In this document: positions 33,450 to 41,975 of the stretch, one piece after another
Layout: each line of letters opens with the position of its first letter
Position numbering within the stretch: the stretch's first letter is position 1
NCBI GenBank assembly: GCA_903873395.1
Contig: CAIQOJ010000087.1
Location: forward strand, 1-64,000
Direction of reading: 5' to 3'
DNA from: an uncultured Acidimicrobiaceae bacterium
GTDB taxonomy: Bacteria > Actinomycetota > Acidimicrobiia > Acidimicrobiales > RAAP-2
DNA: 64,000 bases
Notes under the pieces: generated by a model
What the model was told of the DNA's origin: nothing
Database searches by the model: none
The model's input: the letters and a program-made list of their open reading frames with translations, nothing else
Program-made: the position numbers and the translations under genes

Positions 33450-34484
33450 ATGAAAGACCTCAAGATCGGACTGCAGCTCGGCTACTGGGGTTCTGGCCCG
33501 CCAATCAACGCTCCTGAACTTGTCGCAGAGGCCGAGCGTCTGGGCTTCGATTCGATCTGGACCGCCGAGGCCTATGGCTCCGATGCCCTGACCCCTCTGG
33601 CCTGGTGGGGTGCTGCCACCGAGCGCGTCCGGCTGGGCACGGCCTTGTGCCAGCTGTCAGCCCGCACGCCCACAGCCATGGGCATGGCGGCACTGACGAT
33701 GGACCACCTGTCCAACGGTCGCATGGTGCTCGGACTCGGCGTCTCGGGTCCCCAGGTGGTCGAAGGCTGGTACGGACAGAACTTCGAGAAGCCCCTCGCT
33801 CGCACACGTGAGTACATCGACATCGTTCGCCAAGTCATCGCCCGCGACGACGTCGTCACGAGTGCTGGACCTCACTACCCGCTCCCCTATCCGGGTGGCC
33901 TGGGCCTAGGCAAGCCGTTGAAGCCCATCACGCATCCTCTCCGCAAGGAGATCCCCATCATCATGGGCGCCGAGGGGCCGAAGAACATCGCCCTGTCCGC
34001 GGAGATCGCTGACGGATGGTTCCCCATCTTCTTCTCCCCCGCTGCCGTCGATGCCTACCAGCCCTACCTCGATGAAGGCTTCGCCCGAGAGGGCGCCCGC
34101 CACACCAAGGACGACTTCGAAGTCATCGCCTTCGCGGCAACGATCATGCACGACGATGTCGAAGAAGCCGCCAACATGATGAAGCCGATGCTGGCCCTCT
34201 ACATCGGCGGCATGGGTGCGCAGTCCATGAACTTCCACTTCGACGTCTTCACCCGCATGGGTTACGGCGAGGCAGCAAGCAAGATCCAATCGCTCTATCT
34301 CGAGGGGAAGAAGGACGAAGCGGCGGCCGCAGTCCCCACCCAACTCGTCGAAGACACGGCACTGATCGGCCCCAAGGAGAAGATCCGGGACGACATCGCG
34401 CGCTGGCGGGAGTCGATGGCCACGACGCTGCTCATCTCCGGTGACGTCGCGACCATGCGGACCATCGCCGAACTAGCGCTCTAG
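33450..34484 (+). CDS. F420-dependent LLM oxidoreductase, Rv3520c-like
   Basis: A 344-residue LLM-class flavin/F420 protein. Several stretches (QLGYWGSGPPINAPELVAEAE, TAEAYGSDALTPLAWWGA, QLSARTPTAMGMAALT, GVSGPQVVEGWYGQNFEKPLARTREYIDIVRQV, MGAEGPKNIALSAEIADGW) are close to Mycobacterium tuberculosis Rv3520c, which lies in the cholesterol cluster near cyp142 and ltp3/ltp4. The exact reaction is not established to my knowledge. AGGAGG precedes ATG 33450. Third gene after the P450, probably the same regulon. Confidence 0.87.
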   Translation: MKDLKIGLQLGYWGSGPPINAPELVAEAERLGFDSIWTAEAYGSDALTPLAWWGAATERVRLGTALCQLSARTPTAMGMAALTMDHLSNGRMVLGLGVSGPQVVEGWYGQNFEKPLARTREYIDIVRQVIARDDVVTSAGPHYPLPYPGGLGLGKPLKPITHPLRKEIPIIMGAEGPKNIALSAEIADGWFPIFFSPAAVDAYQPYLDEGFAREGARHTKDDFEVIAFAATIMHDDVEEAANMMKPMLALYIGGMGAQSMNFHFDVFTRMGYGEAASKIQSLYLEGKKDEAAAAVPTQLVEDTALIGPKEKIRDDIARWRESMATTLLISGDVATMRTIAELAL

Positions 34485-34520
34485 CAGGACTGTCGACGGG
34501 GCCCGGGGAAGCACCCCGGC

Positions 34521-36476
34521 ATGGAGTACATCCGAGAGTTATTCCGGGCAACCATTGCTACGGACTGGGCCGCGGTTTCACTGACCACGGCCATCCGCAC
34601 CGGTCTGATCGTTGCTGCGGTACTCGCAGCGTGCTTCTTCTCCGGCAATCCGGCCCTCTGTGCTGGCATGAGCATTGGGGTGGTGTTCGTCACGGTGGCC
34701 GACCCGGGTGGTTCCTACCGTCACCGACTGCATGCAATCCTTTTGGGAAGCGTGCTGTTCACAGTGGCAACATTTGTCGGAGGACTCGTGTCGAACGTGC
34801 CCGTCCTCCATATCGTCACGGTCACCGCCTGTGCCTTTGTTGCGGGTTTCCTCTGTTGCACCGGCCCACGTGGAGCGATGATCGGCGTGCTCTCCCTCGT
34901 CGTCCTGGTGGTGTTCAGTGGTGACTCAGGAAACCGACACAATCTGGTCGTGAACACGGTGGCCTGCGCACTGGGCTGTGCAGTCATCGTGGTGACTGTC
35001 TGTGTTCCGTGGGTTCTACGTCGGGCAGGTGGGCTCCGGGGGCAGTTGGCGCTCTTTTTTCGCGGGATGGCTGTTGCGATAGCCACCGGTCCCGACGCAA
35101 TGTACGCATCGCTTCACGCCGAGCGCCTTCGGGCCGTGCAGATCGGAGCCGAGTTCGACGGACATGCAGGGCGGATGAAGGAGTGGATCGCCGAACTGAT
35201 CGACTGCAGCGTTCGTTTCCGCATGTCCGTGGTGGCGCTCTCTTCCTACCTCCAAGAATCCCCACCAGCGTCTCCCGTCGCCTCCTACGTCGAAGCCACC
35301 AGCCAGTTGAGTCATGCCGTCGCCCAGACCCTGGTGTGGCATGGTCGAAAGAGACGCCTCCTTCGGGCCCTGGACGTCTTCGATCGCGCCCATACGGCGT
35401 GTGCGGCCTTCGATCCTGGATCAGCCGTGCTCTTTGCCGCCACCCACGATTCGCTGCGCCAGGTAGCTACTTCCGTAGCCGGACCGTGGCCGATCGGCCG
35501 AGGCAGTGGAGTCCGCCTGCCCACCATCCGACCACTTGCACCTTTCGACCTGCGTTCACACTTCGTCTGGTCCGACCCGTTCCTCCGGCACGGTGTTCGC
35601 CTCTCCCTGGCAATGGCCATAGCCCTTGTCATCGACGTGGCGATGCCGTTCCCCCACGCCTATTGGGTGGGACTGACCGTGGCATGGGTAGCCAGGCCGG
35701 GTTTTGGCGACACCACGCTGAAGGTCGTGTCGCGCACCACGGGAACGGTCATCGGCATCCTCATCACCGTCGGACTGGCCGTCGTGCTTCCCATGCACCA
35801 CTGGGACATGGCGGTGGTCATCGCATTGAGCACCGTGGTGGTGATCGCCTTCCTCGTCCCCAACTACGCCATCTGTATCGGCGGCCTCACCGTGTTCGTG
35901 GTGTTCTTAGATGCACTACAGGTGAACGACATCGTGGGCATCTCGGCCTACCGACTCCTAGGCACCGCGGCCGGCGGCCTTCTGGTCATGGCGGTGGCTC
36001 GCCTGTGGCCTCTGTCATTTAAGGGAACCGTCTGTGGATCACTTGCCTCATATGCCTCCGCCATGGAGTCCTATGCCACCACGCTCCTGAGTGACGGCGG
36101 CTTCGACGATCCCCGTCTGGACCCGTTGCGGGCCGACCTCTTGAGCAGTCGCTCCTCCGCAAACGCATCGGTAACTGCGGCAGCACACGAGCCGGGTAAG
36201 CACCTGTTGCACGTAGGCGATGCCACACAGGTTCTCATCGAACTCAACCGTATCGGCGCTGAATTCTGGAAGTGGGAGCTCGAACGACATGTGCCCGAGG
36301 GAATGGCCACCCGAGCAGAGGTGACGAGTGCGTTGCATCTGGTCGCCGACCAGCTGCACCAGTTGGAGGCAACTGGCCATGTTGAACAGGTGACGACTGA
36401 CGGCGGTGATCGCCACAACGGCTCAACCGTGCCACACGTCAGCCGCCTGACGGGAATCTTGGAGAGCTATATCTAA
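34521..36476 (+). CDS. FUSC-family membrane transporter (aromatic acid exporter-like)
   Basis: A 651-residue protein with two blocks of about six membrane segments (about residues 20-165 and 360-500) separated and followed by soluble helical regions, the plan of FUSC/AaeB/YccS-type exporters. Block 1 includes AIRTGLIVAAVLAACFFSGNPALCAGM; block 2 includes the family motif-like HAYWVGLTVAWVARPGFGDTTLKVVSRTTGTVIG. The substrate is unknown; steroid intermediates or aromatic acids would fit the neighbourhood. ATG 34521 lies 36 bases after the LLM gene. Convergent with the LysM-SARP gene, 25 bases away. Confidence 0.85.
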   Translation: MEYIRELFRATIATDWAAVSLTTAIRTGLIVAAVLAACFFSGNPALCAGMSIGVVFVTVADPGGSYRHRLHAILLGSVLFTVATFVGGLVSNVPVLHIVTVTACAFVAGFLCCTGPRGAMIGVLSLVVLVVFSGDSGNRHNLVVNTVACALGCAVIVVTVCVPWVLRRAGGLRGQLALFFRGMAVAIATGPDAMYASLHAERLRAVQIGAEFDGHAGRMKEWIAELIDCSVRFRMSVVALSSYLQESPPASPVASYVEATSQLSHAVAQTLVWHGRKRRLLRALDVFDRAHTACAAFDPGSAVLFAATHDSLRQVATSVAGPWPIGRGSGVRLPTIRPLAPFDLRSHFVWSDPFLRHGVRLSLAMAIALVIDVAMPFPHAYWVGLTVAWVARPGFGDTTLKVVSRTTGTVIGILITVGLAVVLPMHHWDMAVVIALSTVVVIAFLVPNYAICIGGLTVFVVFLDALQVNDIVGISAYRLLGTAAGGLLVMAVARLWPLSFKGTVCGSLASYASAMESYATTLLSDGGFDDPRLDPLRADLLSSRSSANASVTAAAHEPGKHLLHVGDATQVLIELNRIGAEFWKWELERHVPEGMATRAEVTSALHLVADQLHQLEATGHVEQVTTDGGDRHNGSTVPHVSRLTGILESYI

Positions 36477-36501
36477 CCAATCGGTGATCGATGTGCTCTG
36501 C

Positions 36502-39423
36502 TCAACTTCGACCGACCACTCCTGTCGCCGGCCTTCGGCTGAGTTGGCGATAGAGCGCCAGCGTGCTGGGGTGAATCGAGGCCAAGGGCTCCCGCTCGTC
36601 AGCCACCACCTTCACCAGTTCGGTCATGACGGACTCGACGCCCGCCGGGTTTCCAGCTAGGTCAGCGGCACGAAGAAGCATCCGATAGAGGCGCTCGTCG
36701 TAAGGACTGACCAATAGCCCCTTGCGGGCCGCCCACTCCATTCCGCTCGTATCGCCCTCTCGGAAACAGCTTCCCGCCAGCCGCCCGCTGACCTCGACCA
36801 CGGTGGACTCGATCAATGGCGCCGTGCCGTCAAGTACGGACCAGTCCGCATCCCGCAGTCCCTCGAACGGACGTCCGCGAACGAGTCCAAGGGCCTCCCG
36901 CCACGAGTCAGCGGTTTCGGATTCGATCAGCGCGAGGAACCGGGCCCAGTCGGTGGAGACTGAAGGGCCAAGCATCAAGCGACCGTGCGAACGGGGCAGG
37001 TGATCTGTCCCGTCGTCCGCTTGTCCAAGTGATCGGCGTGCCACCGACACTGTTGAATGGAGACTCGATGGCGCCATCAGGTGGTTCGGCCACAGCGCCG
37101 TGGTCCAGTTGTCGTTGGAAGCCCCATCTGGGTGGACAGCCAAGTAGACGACAAGCTCCTTGGACCAGGCACGCGTAAAGGGTCGATCTGCACCTCTGAT
37201 CTCCACCGGACCAAGGATGGCGACCTCGATCTCACAGTCGAGCAGTGTCGAGAATTCACAGGCAGATTCTCGAATGGCCATCGTGAGCGACCCTTCACCA
37301 CCACGTTCCCGCAATGCCAGAACGGACCGGGATCCACCCCCATCGGCATCGTGGGGCGATTGATCGAGCAAAACGTCGCTGACTTCGGGATCTTTTCCAT
37401 CCACCTGGCAGCGGCCGCCATTCGTCGGCTCATTCGACCAAGCCCGCTCGTGATCATTGGTGGCGACGGGTCCCGGACGACTCGACTCGATCAGTGCAAT
37501 GACAGAAGTCACATCATCGGACGTCACCACCTGTGGTTGGAGGACAGCTCCAAACAGTGCCAACGCGCCCGTGCCGAAGGCAACTTCCCCGTTCGAGGGG
37601 CGCGTGATCCTCAACGCCGCGAGGTCCCCCGACTCCGTCGGCCATTCACCACTCCGGCGACTTCCGGCCTCGGTGGAGTCGAAACCCACAACAGTCAGGA
37701 ACGACTCGGGATTGGAAGCTCGACGGAAGACGGCATCAAGGACGTCATCGGGAGTGTCAGCCGAGCACAGCAGCACGGTGGGCGTTCGCAACGACCCCGG
37801 ATCGTCCTCAATGCCGAAAGCTGCCAACTGATCAGCACTGAGCAGTTCAACATGAGGAAAGCGCGTGAGCTCACCTCCGAATCCACAGAGCAGCAACCGG
37901 AATCCGGTCCATCCGGGTGAAGTAGCGAGTTCCAGGGCCAGCGCCCTGATGAGACCGTCCGCAACACCTCCGGTCGCTTCGACCACGACGGGCCCCAGGA
38001 TCCCCATGTCCACGAAGGTGACACCTTCCGAATCACGCCCAATTGCCGCGAGGGCGGAAGGAACAACCTGCCCCTCCACAGCACCACGGGACGTACTGAC
38101 TGATCGATGCAGGTCAGCGGCACGCAGGTCAGCGCGACGGATCGCAGCGGTTCCGTCATCGAGTGTGGTGAAGAGTGGGGGAACCGAACCGACGCCTTCG
38201 GGACCTCGAAACACGAGCCTCACGTCGAGGTTCGACACACGGATCCCGATGATTGACCCCGCCCGGGAAGTGGCCACACTTCCTCCCATCCATGCTGCAT
38301 GGGCGGCTCGAGCAGCTTGAACCTCATCCGCACCGTCACCTAGCCGGAGGCGTTGTTCGATCTCTCCGGCTGCTGCCGCGGGTTCATCGGACACGAACTT
38401 GTCGGATCTTCGCCGCTGCACACGCCGCCAGCGATCCACCAGGTCGGCCACGCCCACCCCAATGATTCCTGCTCCGAGTGGTGCGATCGGAACAGTCCCG
38501 ACCAGCGCAGACCCGGTCGACGCAGTCCCGTTTGGCGCAGACCCGGTTGGCGCCTGTCCTTGGTGCGCCGGCTCAACTGAGGGATCCGACGGCGTTCCGC
38601 TGCGGGCGAATGACTCTGTTGGACGGGGTGCGACCGGCAGGACCAGCGTCCACCCAACGGACAGTGCGTGATCAGATTCCAGTGCACCTCCATCGGCCTG
38701 CATCGTCCCGTAGTTGGCAACAGCGATGTCACGCCACCGCCTGCCGTCCCCAAGGCGATTTTCAGCAATCGACCACAGGGTCTCTCGAGCTTGCACGGTG
38801 TGGCTGACCGGACGGTCCTCGTTCTTCGATTCAGCCGCAGGTTCCCATGGCGAATCAGGCCCCATGGGGACATGGACTGAGACCGGGGTGGGTCTCGATA
38901 TCTGCTCGGCCGTCGAGATGTCGGTGGGATCGTGGGCGCCATCGGCAAGCGATGCCACAACGCCGAGCCCCGGGCGGCCAGGCCCGATCACCGAGGTGGA
39001 CGTCGCCACGCGTGTCGGAGAAGCATTCGGCACTCGACTCACCAGTGTGAGAGCAAAGGCTCCGCCGACCAGGATTGCCGCGACGGTATGCACGCTGCCC
39101 GATCCCATCAACCGATCTGATGGCTGGCCAGTGATACGAGCCTTGACCTCTGCGGCGATGCAACAGACCACCCAGGCCCAACAGATCCACGATGCCGCCA
39201 AGCCTGCCTGGATCGCCAGCAGCGTGACCGCGTGGCCTGGAGACCCGCCGTGAGGCCCGACAGCACCAGAGATCACCGCAGGGACTTCAAGAAATGGAAC
39301 CAGGCCATGAAGGGCAAGCCACACCGGTACGCCGAGGACCACGACAGCCAGGGCAACGAGAGATAGCAACCCGGCAATCAGGGACTGACGAGCCGGATCA
39401 GGAGGAAGAATCGCAGGCTTCAC
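36502..39423 (-). CDS. Membrane-bound LysM protein with C-terminal SARP-type DNA-binding and BTAD domains
   Basis: A 973-residue multi-domain protein at the end of the tad operon. N-terminus: three hydrophobic segments (SLIAGLLSLVALAVVVLGVPVWL; VTLLAIQAGLAASWICWAWVVCCIAA; VAAILVGGAFALTLV). Then a LysM domain (VSHTVQARETLWSIAENRLGDGRRWRDIAVANYG) and a fourth hydrophobic segment (APLGAGIIGVGVADLV). A long middle region of unknown fold follows. The last 230 residues read as a winged-helix (EVAILGPVEIRG...LHSTVSVARRSLG) followed by the helical BTAD repeat region of SARP/AfsR regulators. Topology would place LysM outside and the DNA-binding part inside. GTG 39423 overlaps the upstream stop (GTGA). 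Confidence 0.75.
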   Translation of the reverse strand: MKPAILPPDPARQSLIAGLLSLVALAVVVLGVPVWLALHGLVPFLEVPAVISGAVGPHGGSPGHAVTLLAIQAGLAASWICWAWVVCCIAAEVKARITGQPSDRLMGSGSVHTVAAILVGGAFALTLVSRVPNASPTRVATSTSVIGPGRPGLGVVASLADGAHDPTDISTAEQISRPTPVSVHVPMGPDSPWEPAAESKNEDRPVSHTVQARETLWSIAENRLGDGRRWRDIAVANYGTMQADGGALESDHALSVGWTLVLPVAPRPTESFARSGTPSDPSVEPAHQGQAPTGSAPNGTASTGSALVGTVPIAPLGAGIIGVGVADLVDRWRRVQRRRSDKFVSDEPAAAAGEIEQRLRLGDGADEVQAARAAHAAWMGGSVATSRAGSIIGIRVSNLDVRLVFRGPEGVGSVPPLFTTLDDGTAAIRRADLRAADLHRSVSTSRGAVEGQVVPSALAAIGRDSEGVTFVDMGILGPVVVEATGGVADGLIRALALELATSPGWTGFRLLLCGFGGELTRFPHVELLSADQLAAFGIEDDPGSLRTPTVLLCSADTPDDVLDAVFRRASNPESFLTVVGFDSTEAGSRRSGEWPTESGDLAALRITRPSNGEVAFGTGALALFGAVLQPQVVTSDDVTSVIALIESSRPGPVATNDHERAWSNEPTNGGRCQVDGKDPEVSDVLLDQSPHDADGGGSRSVLALRERGGEGSLTMAIRESACEFSTLLDCEIEVAILGPVEIRGADRPFTRAWSKELVVYLAVHPDGASNDNWTTALWPNHLMAPSSLHSTVSVARRSLGQADDGTDHLPRSHGRLMLGPSVSTDWARFLALIESETADSWREALGLVRGRPFEGLRDADWSVLDGTAPLIESTVVEVSGRLAGSCFREGDTSGMEWAARKGLLVSPYDERLYRMLLRAADLAGNPAGVESVMTELVKVVADEREPLASIHPSTLALYRQLSRRPATGVVGRS

Positions 39424-39866
39424 GATTGCCCGACCGTGACACCGCGGAGATTCCGAGCCGACGACGACGCGCTGACGTGCAGCCATGCAATGCCGACCAT
39501 CCCGAGGATCGTCGTCGGCACAGCATACGAGACATGGACCGTCACGAGCCCGGCCGCCACCGAGGCTGACCCCGGGTGACCCGCCGCCTGAGTGAATCGC
39601 TCGGCAGCGGCCACGGCCTGGGTCGGGTCTACACGCACAATGCCGAGGCGCAGGAATCCAACGTCCACTGCGCCAGCTCCAGCCCGGGCCGCCTGTTCGG
39701 CCTCGACCGCTGCAGCCTGATGGGCCACAAAAGCGGCCCCGCCGTCAATCACAAGGCCCAGCAGAACCATCAGCATCGGCAGCAATAAGACAAGAGCGAC
39801 GGTGAACGATCCGTTCTCGCTCGAAGTCAGGCTCTTGTCCGACCATCGCGTAGACACCGTCATCAT
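39420..39866 (-). CDS. TadE/TadG-like pseudopilin (third copy)
   Basis: A 148-residue protein with the prepilin-like N-terminus of Tad minor pilins: a polar leader, then ENGSFTVALVLLLPMLMVLLGLVIDGGAAF. The glycine-serine junction is a plausible prepilin-peptidase cleavage site. A helical amphipathic region and a beta-rich end follow. ATG 39866 overlaps the upstream stop (TGATG). Its stop overlaps the LysM-SARP gene, so it is translationally coupled. It probably primes or anchors the Flp pilus. Confidence 0.75.
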   Translation of the reverse strand: MMTVSTRWSDKSLTSSENGSFTVALVLLLPMLMVLLGLVIDGGAAFVAHQAAAVEAEQAARAGAGAVDVGFLRLGIVRVDPTQAVAAAERFTQAAGHPGSASVAAGLVTVHVSYAVPTTILGMVGIAWLHVSASSSARNLRGVTVGQS

Positions 39867-40288
39867 CAGCCCACCGATCGATAGGGGTCGAGCGGGGCAA
39901 CCGCTGTGGCCGACACCACAGTGGACCCAGGCATTCCCGGCAGCGTGATGTCTGACAGCAGGACGAGACAGGCGACATGGACGACCGCCTGGCCTCCAGG
40001 CACGAATCTGCTCGTATCGATGACGTAGGAGATGCGTGCACATGTGTGTCTCCGTTCGATGAGATTGATGACCACATTCATGGAGCCAACCCACTGGGCC
40101 GTCTGAACGGTGGGGAGCACAGCGGCTGCCTCTGCTCCTGCTCGCGCCGCTTCGACCACCTGTTGGCGAGCCTCCACTACCCGCCCGAAGGTGAGGGCAG
40201 CCAGGAGTAGGAGCAAGATGATCGGCGTCAGGATGACAAGCTCCACAGCAGCGAACCCTGACTCGTCTCGATGACGACGAGTGCTCAC
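39866..40288 (-). CDS. TadE-like pseudopilin (second copy)
   Basis: A 140-residue minor pilin: leader STRRHRDESG, then FAAVELVILTPIILLLLLAALTFGRVVEARQQVVEAARAGAEAA. This is the clearest TadE of the three, with the glutamate five residues into the mature helix (FAAVE). Two cysteines occur in the C-terminal domain (HTCARISYVI, HVACLVLL). GTG 40288 overlaps the upstream stop (GTGA). It is in the middle of the three-pseudopilin set. Confidence 0.85.
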   Translation of the reverse strand: MSTRRHRDESGFAAVELVILTPIILLLLLAALTFGRVVEARQQVVEAARAGAEAAAVLPTVQTAQWVGSMNVVINLIERRHTCARISYVIDTSRFVPGGQAVVHVACLVLLSDITLPGMPGSTVVSATAVAPLDPYRSVG

Positions 40289-40680
40289 TCTGATCCCCTG
40301 AACTTCTGGATCGTTCCATTGGCGCTGCTCGATACCGAGAGCACTAGGCCGGGCACGATGGTCGGCACATGAGCCGAAACCCTCACGACCAGGGCGTCGC
40401 CCGGCAGGACGGCAGCCGTCACAGTCGATGCAGAGACATTGGCTCCTGGTGCGTGGAGGATTGCCTGGGCCTGGGCAACTCCGACGCCAGCACCTCCGCC
40501 GAACGAACGTCCGACTCGATCGCCCTCCGAGGCAGCCAGCTGGGCAACCTGGGAAGCGTGCATCCACATGGCACCTTGCACGACAACGAGGATGAGGAAC
40601 ATCACAACCGGGACGAACAAGACCGCTTCGACCAGAACGGTGCCTTCTTCATCCCGGGTGTGGCGGGGGCCAGCCCCCAT
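40285..40680 (-). CDS. TadE-like pseudopilin (first copy)
   Basis: A 131-residue minor pilin: leader GPRHTRDEEG, then TVLVEAVLFVPVVMFLILVVVQGAMWMHASQVAQLAASEGDRVGRSFGGGAG. Glu is at position five after the glycine, as in type IV pilin-like proteins. The C-terminal domain is small and beta-rich. ATG 40680 is the most likely start, though its ribosome binding site is weak. Separated by 104 bases from the Flp-like gene upstream; overlaps the next pseudopilin gene. Confidence 0.82.
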   Translation of the reverse strand: MGAGPRHTRDEEGTVLVEAVLFVPVVMFLILVVVQGAMWMHASQVAQLAASEGDRVGRSFGGGAGVGVAQAQAILHAPGANVSASTVTAAVLPGDALVVRVSAHVPTIVPGLVLSVSSSANGTIQKFRGSE

Positions 40681-40784
40681 CAGCCTGCGCCCACATGAAG
40701 TTCGCCCCCCGGGGCCAAGGAGGGTGCCACCAAGCAGGAAGCGTCTCGCTCTCGCCAGCACCCTCCAGGGCGCGCCGTCAGGCT

Positions 40785-40979
40785 TCAGTTGAGGTTGATC
40801 GAGTTCGCCTTGGCGGTGACCTTGGCGACGATGATCGCTCCGACCCCTAGAGCCAGCGCAGCGAAGATGGCCGTCAAGATGACTTTCTCGACCACTGATC
40901 CCTCGTCGTTCCATCCTCCAGCACCATGGCAACGCTGACGGGCATACGCCCAGAGCATCACGATCTGGATTGGCATCAT
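40785..40979 (-). CDS. Flp-type major pilin candidate
   Basis: A 64-residue protein with AGGAGG placed well before ATG 40979. It has a 27-residue leader (MMPIQIVMLWAYARQRCHGA...), then DEGSVVEKVILTAIFAALALGVGAIIVAKVTAKANSINLN. Size, position between tadC and tadE genes, and the G-then-hydrophobic-helix layout all fit Flp pilin. The glutamate lies at +4 rather than the usual +5, and the EY pair is EK. The name should be read as likely, not certain. Confidence 0.7.
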   Translation of the reverse strand: MMPIQIVMLWAYARQRCHGAGGWNDEGSVVEKVILTAIFAALALGVGAIIVAKVTAKANSINLN

Positions 40980-41072
40980 TGGTAGTCCTCCTAGTGGTGG
41001 TTTCTGTTTCCTGATGGTCAGGCTGTGCGTCGGTGAACCTCTGAGCTGCACCGAGTGGAAGCGTCGAAGACG

Positions 41073-41975
41073 TCATACAAATCCTCCGATGATCCGCTGG
41101 AATGCCGGGTAGCCGATAAAAAGTAAGAAGCCGAGAAGGAGGAGCGCTCCTGGGACGAAGAGTCGCTCCGTCATCGCATTCGCTGCCGATTCCGCCTCGG
41201 CCTGCGCATGGCGACGCATGGCCGAACTCCTTGCCTCCAGCGCTTGGCGAATTCTCGTCCCCTCAGTTCCAGCCAACTGGACCACCGCTGCGAGTTCGGT
41301 CAGTTCGGGTACGCCCAGTTCTCCGCCAAGTCCCGCCAGCGCCGTCCACGGCGGGCTTCCGCTCTCTCGGGCCGCCAGCAGCACCGAGGCAATCCTGCGT
41401 GCCCCCCATGCGGGGCTCACCTGGGCGGCGGCCACAACTGCCCCGTCAACTCCTACGCCGCCGGCTAACCCCATAACAACTAGGTCGGCGAACGATGCCA
41501 CTACGGCTCGGAGATGACGGCGACGCTCCCCTGCCGCTCCTCGGAGGCGGACGACCAGCAGGCTGATGGTCGCTGCCGGAACCAGGAACATCGCGATCAG
41601 GACGGCGGCGACAGGGGCGGCGACACCGAGTGCGGTGAGGGCAAGCCAGCTCACCGGTGGCACGAGAATCCCAGCGGCGCCGGCCACGACAACCTGGCCG
41701 ACCAGGGTGTCGAACGTCCTGTCGGTTATCGCTAGATCACAGCGCAGATCGCCCACGAATGGACCTTCGCTCCACCCAGCCTTTTTGCAGGCCTCGAGGG
41801 TCATGCGACCGATTTCGCCCATGCTGGCAAGAGTCGGCTGAGAGACAAGGGTGCGATCCGTCCGCTCCCATGCGTCCAAGGCGCCGGTCAGGCTGGGCGT
41901 TGCTGTTCGCAATCCCCACAGCATCCCCACCAGGCCCACGCCACAGATCACGGCCAATAGCACGACGCCGGTCAT
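41073..41975 (-). CDS. tadC: TadC-like inner-membrane platform protein
   Basis: A 300-residue type II secretion F-domain protein with hydrophobic segments at the N-terminus (TGVVLLAVICGVGLVGMLWGL), the middle (two segments) and the C-terminus (FVPGALLLLGFLLFIGYPAFQRIIGG). The F-domain contains RRHLRAVVASFADLVVMGLAGGVGVDGAVVAAAQ and EGTRIRQALEARSSAMRRHAQAEAE. TadC works with TadB as the base of the Flp pilus motor. ATG 41975 overlaps the tadB stop (ATGA). Confidence 0.88.
   Translation of the reverse strand: MTGVVLLAVICGVGLVGMLWGLRTATPSLTGALDAWERTDRTLVSQPTLASMGEIGRMTLEACKKAGWSEGPFVGDLRCDLAITDRTFDTLVGQVVVAGAAGILVPPVSWLALTALGVAAPVAAVLIAMFLVPAATISLLVVRLRGAAGERRRHLRAVVASFADLVVMGLAGGVGVDGAVVAAAQVSPAWGARRIASVLLAARESGSPPWTALAGLGGELGVPELTELAAVVQLAGTEGTRIRQALEARSSAMRRHAQAEAESAANAMTERLFVPGALLLLGFLLFIGYPAFQRIIGGFV

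Noticed and set aside
39420..40319. Long 299-residue start for the third pseudopilin
   Set aside because: The upstream half is a shadow of the neighbouring TadE gene; the ATG at 39866 overlapping the upstream stop gives a normal pilin-like protein.
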